From JBFMGD01 sp040751775 (GTDB lineage: Bacteria > Bacillota > Dethiobacteria > DTU022), in contig JBFMGD010000018.1 in assembly GCA_040751775.1 (NCBI GenBank), positions 1-50,434 on the forward strand: a DNA stretch of 50,434 nt, given 5' to 3'. Within the stretch, counting starts at the first letter, position 1. Every line of letters begins with the position of its first letter. Positions 48,868 through 50,434 of this stretch are shown piece by piece. A model generated the notes under the pieces. The model made no database searches. It had not been told where the DNA came from and saw only the letters and a program-made list of their open reading frames with translations. The position numbers and the translations under genes were made by a program.

Positions 48868-49932
48868 ATGAATGTAGAGAAGGAATATGGACTGAGTTTT
48901 TTTCATAAATACTTGACCGTATGGGTGGCTCTATGTATTCTGATTGGCATCGGGTTGGGAGCGGCGCTCCCGAAAGCAGCCGGCTTTTTAAATTCCCTGG
49001 CCGTAGCCCAGGTGAATATACCGGTGGCGGTTCTGCTCTTCGCCATGATGTACCCGATTATGGTTCAGATCGACTTCAGCGAGGTTGTTAACGCGGTTAA
49101 AGCGCCGAAACCGGTCTTATTAACCTTATTTGTCAACTGGGCAATCAAGCCGTTTACGATGTTTTTTTTCGCCTGGCTATTTATGCGGGTAATCTGGGCC
49201 CCCTTTATTGACGATGCCCCGGCCGGGGAATATATCGCCGGCATGATCCTTTTGGGAATAGCTCCGTGTACCGCCATGGTACTGGTGTGGAGCTACCTGT
49301 CCCGCGGTTTTATGGGGCTGACCCTGGTGATGGTAGCGATCAATTCCCTGACCATGCTGCTCCTCTACGCTCCCCTGGGCAACTTCCTCCTCGGCGTGGC
49401 CGATCTGGTGGTCCCCTTTATGACCATATTTTTAAGTGTTTTGCTCTATGTGGGAGTATCCCTGGTTGCGGGTTATATCAGCCGCACCCGTTTGCTGAAA
49501 ACGAAAGGCGTGCAGTGGTACGAAACAGTATTCCTCAAGCACATGGGGACAATATCCATTATTGCCTTGCTGGTCACACTGATCTTTCTTTTTATACTGC
49601 AGGGCAACGTAATTCTAAGTAATCCCCTGGTGGTGGTAATGATCGCTGTCCCCCTGGTGATCCAAACGCTGTTGATCTTTGGCCTGGGCTATGGGGCGGC
49701 AAAGCTGATCGGTTTAACCTACGAAGAGGCCGCTCCCGCTTCCATGATCGGGGCGAGCAACCACTTCGAAGTGGCTATCGCCACGGCGGTAACCATATTC
49801 GGCATTACTTCGGGCGCGGCTCTTGCCACCGTGGTGGGTGTTTTGATCGAGGTGCCGCTCATGCTGGCCCTGGTACGGATTTGTCTGCGTACCCGCCGGT
49901 TCTTCCCAGCGCTGCAGCGAGAAGAATCGTAA
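48868..49932 (+). CDS. acr3: Arsenite efflux permease ACR3
   Basis: Arsenite/antiporter permease of the bile/arsenite/riboflavin transporter superfamily, about 354 residues with ten transmembrane helices. The conserved Cys in GIAPCTAMVLVWSYL and the SNHFEVAIATAV motif are present. ATG 48868 has TGAGGTGAA upstream. It follows arsR by 82 bases. Confidence 0.94.
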   Translation: MNVEKEYGLSFFHKYLTVWVALCILIGIGLGAALPKAAGFLNSLAVAQVNIPVAVLLFAMMYPIMVQIDFSEVVNAVKAPKPVLLTLFVNWAIKPFTMFFFAWLFMRVIWAPFIDDAPAGEYIAGMILLGIAPCTAMVLVWSYLSRGFMGLTLVMVAINSLTMLLLYAPLGNFLLGVADLVVPFMTIFLSVLLYVGVSLVAGYISRTRLLKTKGVQWYETVFLKHMGTISIIALLVTLIFLFILQGNVILSNPLVVVMIAVPLVIQTLLIFGLGYGAAKLIGLTYEEAAPASMIGASNHFEVAIATAVTIFGITSGAALATVVGVLIEVPLMLALVRICLRTRRFFPALQREES

Positions 49933-50195
49933 AACCGCTGGCGGCATGGCTACGGCGGGGACCGTTTCGAGGTGTACAGCGCCGGGATCTCCTGGAGCGG
50001 ATGGACCTGGTAATCACCCTGTGCGGCGACGCCCGGGAAAGCTGCCCGGTGGTGCCCGCCCGCGTTTATAAACAGTACTGGTCCCTGGAAGATCCGGCGC
50101 GTGCCACGGGAACAGAAGATGAAATAATGGCTTACCTTGTCCGGGATCAGGTTTCCGAACGGGTTCGGGAGCTGGTCAGAGAATACGCCAAATGA
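49933..50195 (+). pseudogene. arsC: Decayed arsenate reductase (arsC)
   Basis: Immediately after the acr3 stop, one frame reads RHGYGGDRFEVYSAG, typical of low-molecular-weight-phosphatase-type ArsC; another frame then reads RDLLERMDLVITLCGDARESCP, YWSLEDPARATGTEDE and the end at 50195. The N-terminal catalytic P-loop (C-x5-R) is absent, and the segment between YSAG and LLERMDLV is deleted out of frame. An uninterrupted frame from 49881 exists but overlaps acr3 and lacks ArsC sense in its first third. Confidence 0.82.
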
Positions 50196-50207
50196 GGAGT
50201 GCGGCAT

Positions 50208-50434
50208 ATGCTCATTGAAGATATCAATCCGATCCTTTTTCAAGTCGGCCCTTTGACTGTACGCTGGTACGGTCTGATGTTTGCGGTTTCGGCCGCCGTG
50301 GGTCTTTATTACCTGCACAAACATGGCCTGAAAAAGGGCTACGCTGAGGACTCTCTTTTGGTGTTGGTATTAATCGCCATCCTCGGCCTAATCATCGGGG
50401 CCAGGGGGGTTTATGTGCTCACTAACTGGCCCAC
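50208..50434 (+). CDS. lgt: Prolipoprotein diacylglyceryl transferase (partial, 5' end)
   Basis: Transfers diacylglycerol to the lipobox Cys of prolipoproteins. The first 75 residues are visible: ILFQVGPLTVRWYGLMFA with the first transmembrane helix, then GLIIGARGVYVLTN. The start is ATG 50208; TGAGGAG overlaps the arsC remnant's stop. The gene runs off the window. Confidence 0.93.
   Translation, partial: MLIEDINPILFQVGPLTVRWYGLMFAVSAAVGLYYLHKHGLKKGYAEDSLLVLVLIAILGLIIGARGVYVLTNWP

Noticed and set aside
49881..50195. Intact 104-residue protein after acr3
   Set aside because: Its first third overlaps acr3 and has no ArsC sense, while the neighbouring frame holds the ArsC YSAG segment; it is a shifted remnant.
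1..50434. CRISPR arrays, tRNA or rRNA genes
   Set aside because: No regularly spaced repeats and no cloverleaf or rRNA signature were seen.

Overview
The window looks like chromosome of an anaerobic, Gram-positive-type Firmicute of the Peptococcaceae/Desulfotomaculum-Pelotomaculum kind. The reasons are the gene order ruvCAB-queA-tgt-yajC and alaS-ireB-ruvX-DUF1292-mltG, the SCIFF ranthipeptide pair, frequent TTG/GTG starts with strong GGAGG sites, a selenocysteine formate dehydrogenase, and Rnf-type and [NiFe]-hydrogenase genes. The species cannot be named from the sequence alone.

Layout. 1-1334: IS3-family element that cuts an unidentified minus-strand gene. 1337-1923: a gene remnant, a large imperfect palindrome and a terminator. 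1924-7353: recombination and tRNA-modification block (ruvC, ruvA, ruvB, DUF2905, queA, tgt, yajC, TIGR04086). 7431-8312: a cation-diffusion-facilitator homologue whose metal ligands are gone. 8437-9958: SCIFF precursor and its radical-SAM maturase. 9979-19721: housekeeping run (rarA, yigZ, mnmA, zinc-ribbon protein, AI-2E transporter, alaS, ireB, ruvX, DUF1292, mltG).

19897-28550 is an accessory cell-surface island. It holds a BTAD regulator with a degenerate GGDEF-like end, three small proteins (two of them paralogues), a receiver domain fused to a SipW-type signal peptidase, four TasA/camelysin-like exported proteins (one with a Cys-Gln thioester domain, one with an LPxTG-like tail), two c-di-GMP-I riboswitches and an exported transglutaminase. 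The second riboswitch shows a readable P1-versus-Shine-Dalgarno switch. I read the island as a c-di-GMP-controlled surface fibre or adhesin system. A class B penicillin-binding protein follows.

30442-47893 is an energy-metabolism region, almost all on the minus strand. It holds two parallel modules: rnfC-rnfD-fdhA(Sec)-fdhB, and rnfC-rnfD-HybA-like ferredoxin-hydrogenase small-large subunit-protease-hypA-hypB-hypF remnant. A LysR gene sits between them. Only RnfC and RnfD of the Rnf complex are present, next to Tat-exported formate dehydrogenase or hydrogenase. This suggests a membrane electron conduit linking outside formate/H2 to cytoplasmic NAD(H). The two rnfC genes appear identical over 1,396 bp while their neighbours and leaders have diverged, which points to gene conversion or an assembly artefact. 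hypF is clearly broken and hypB looks atypical.

48465-50434: arsR, acr3, a decayed arsC and the start of lgt. No tRNA, rRNA or CRISPR array was seen.
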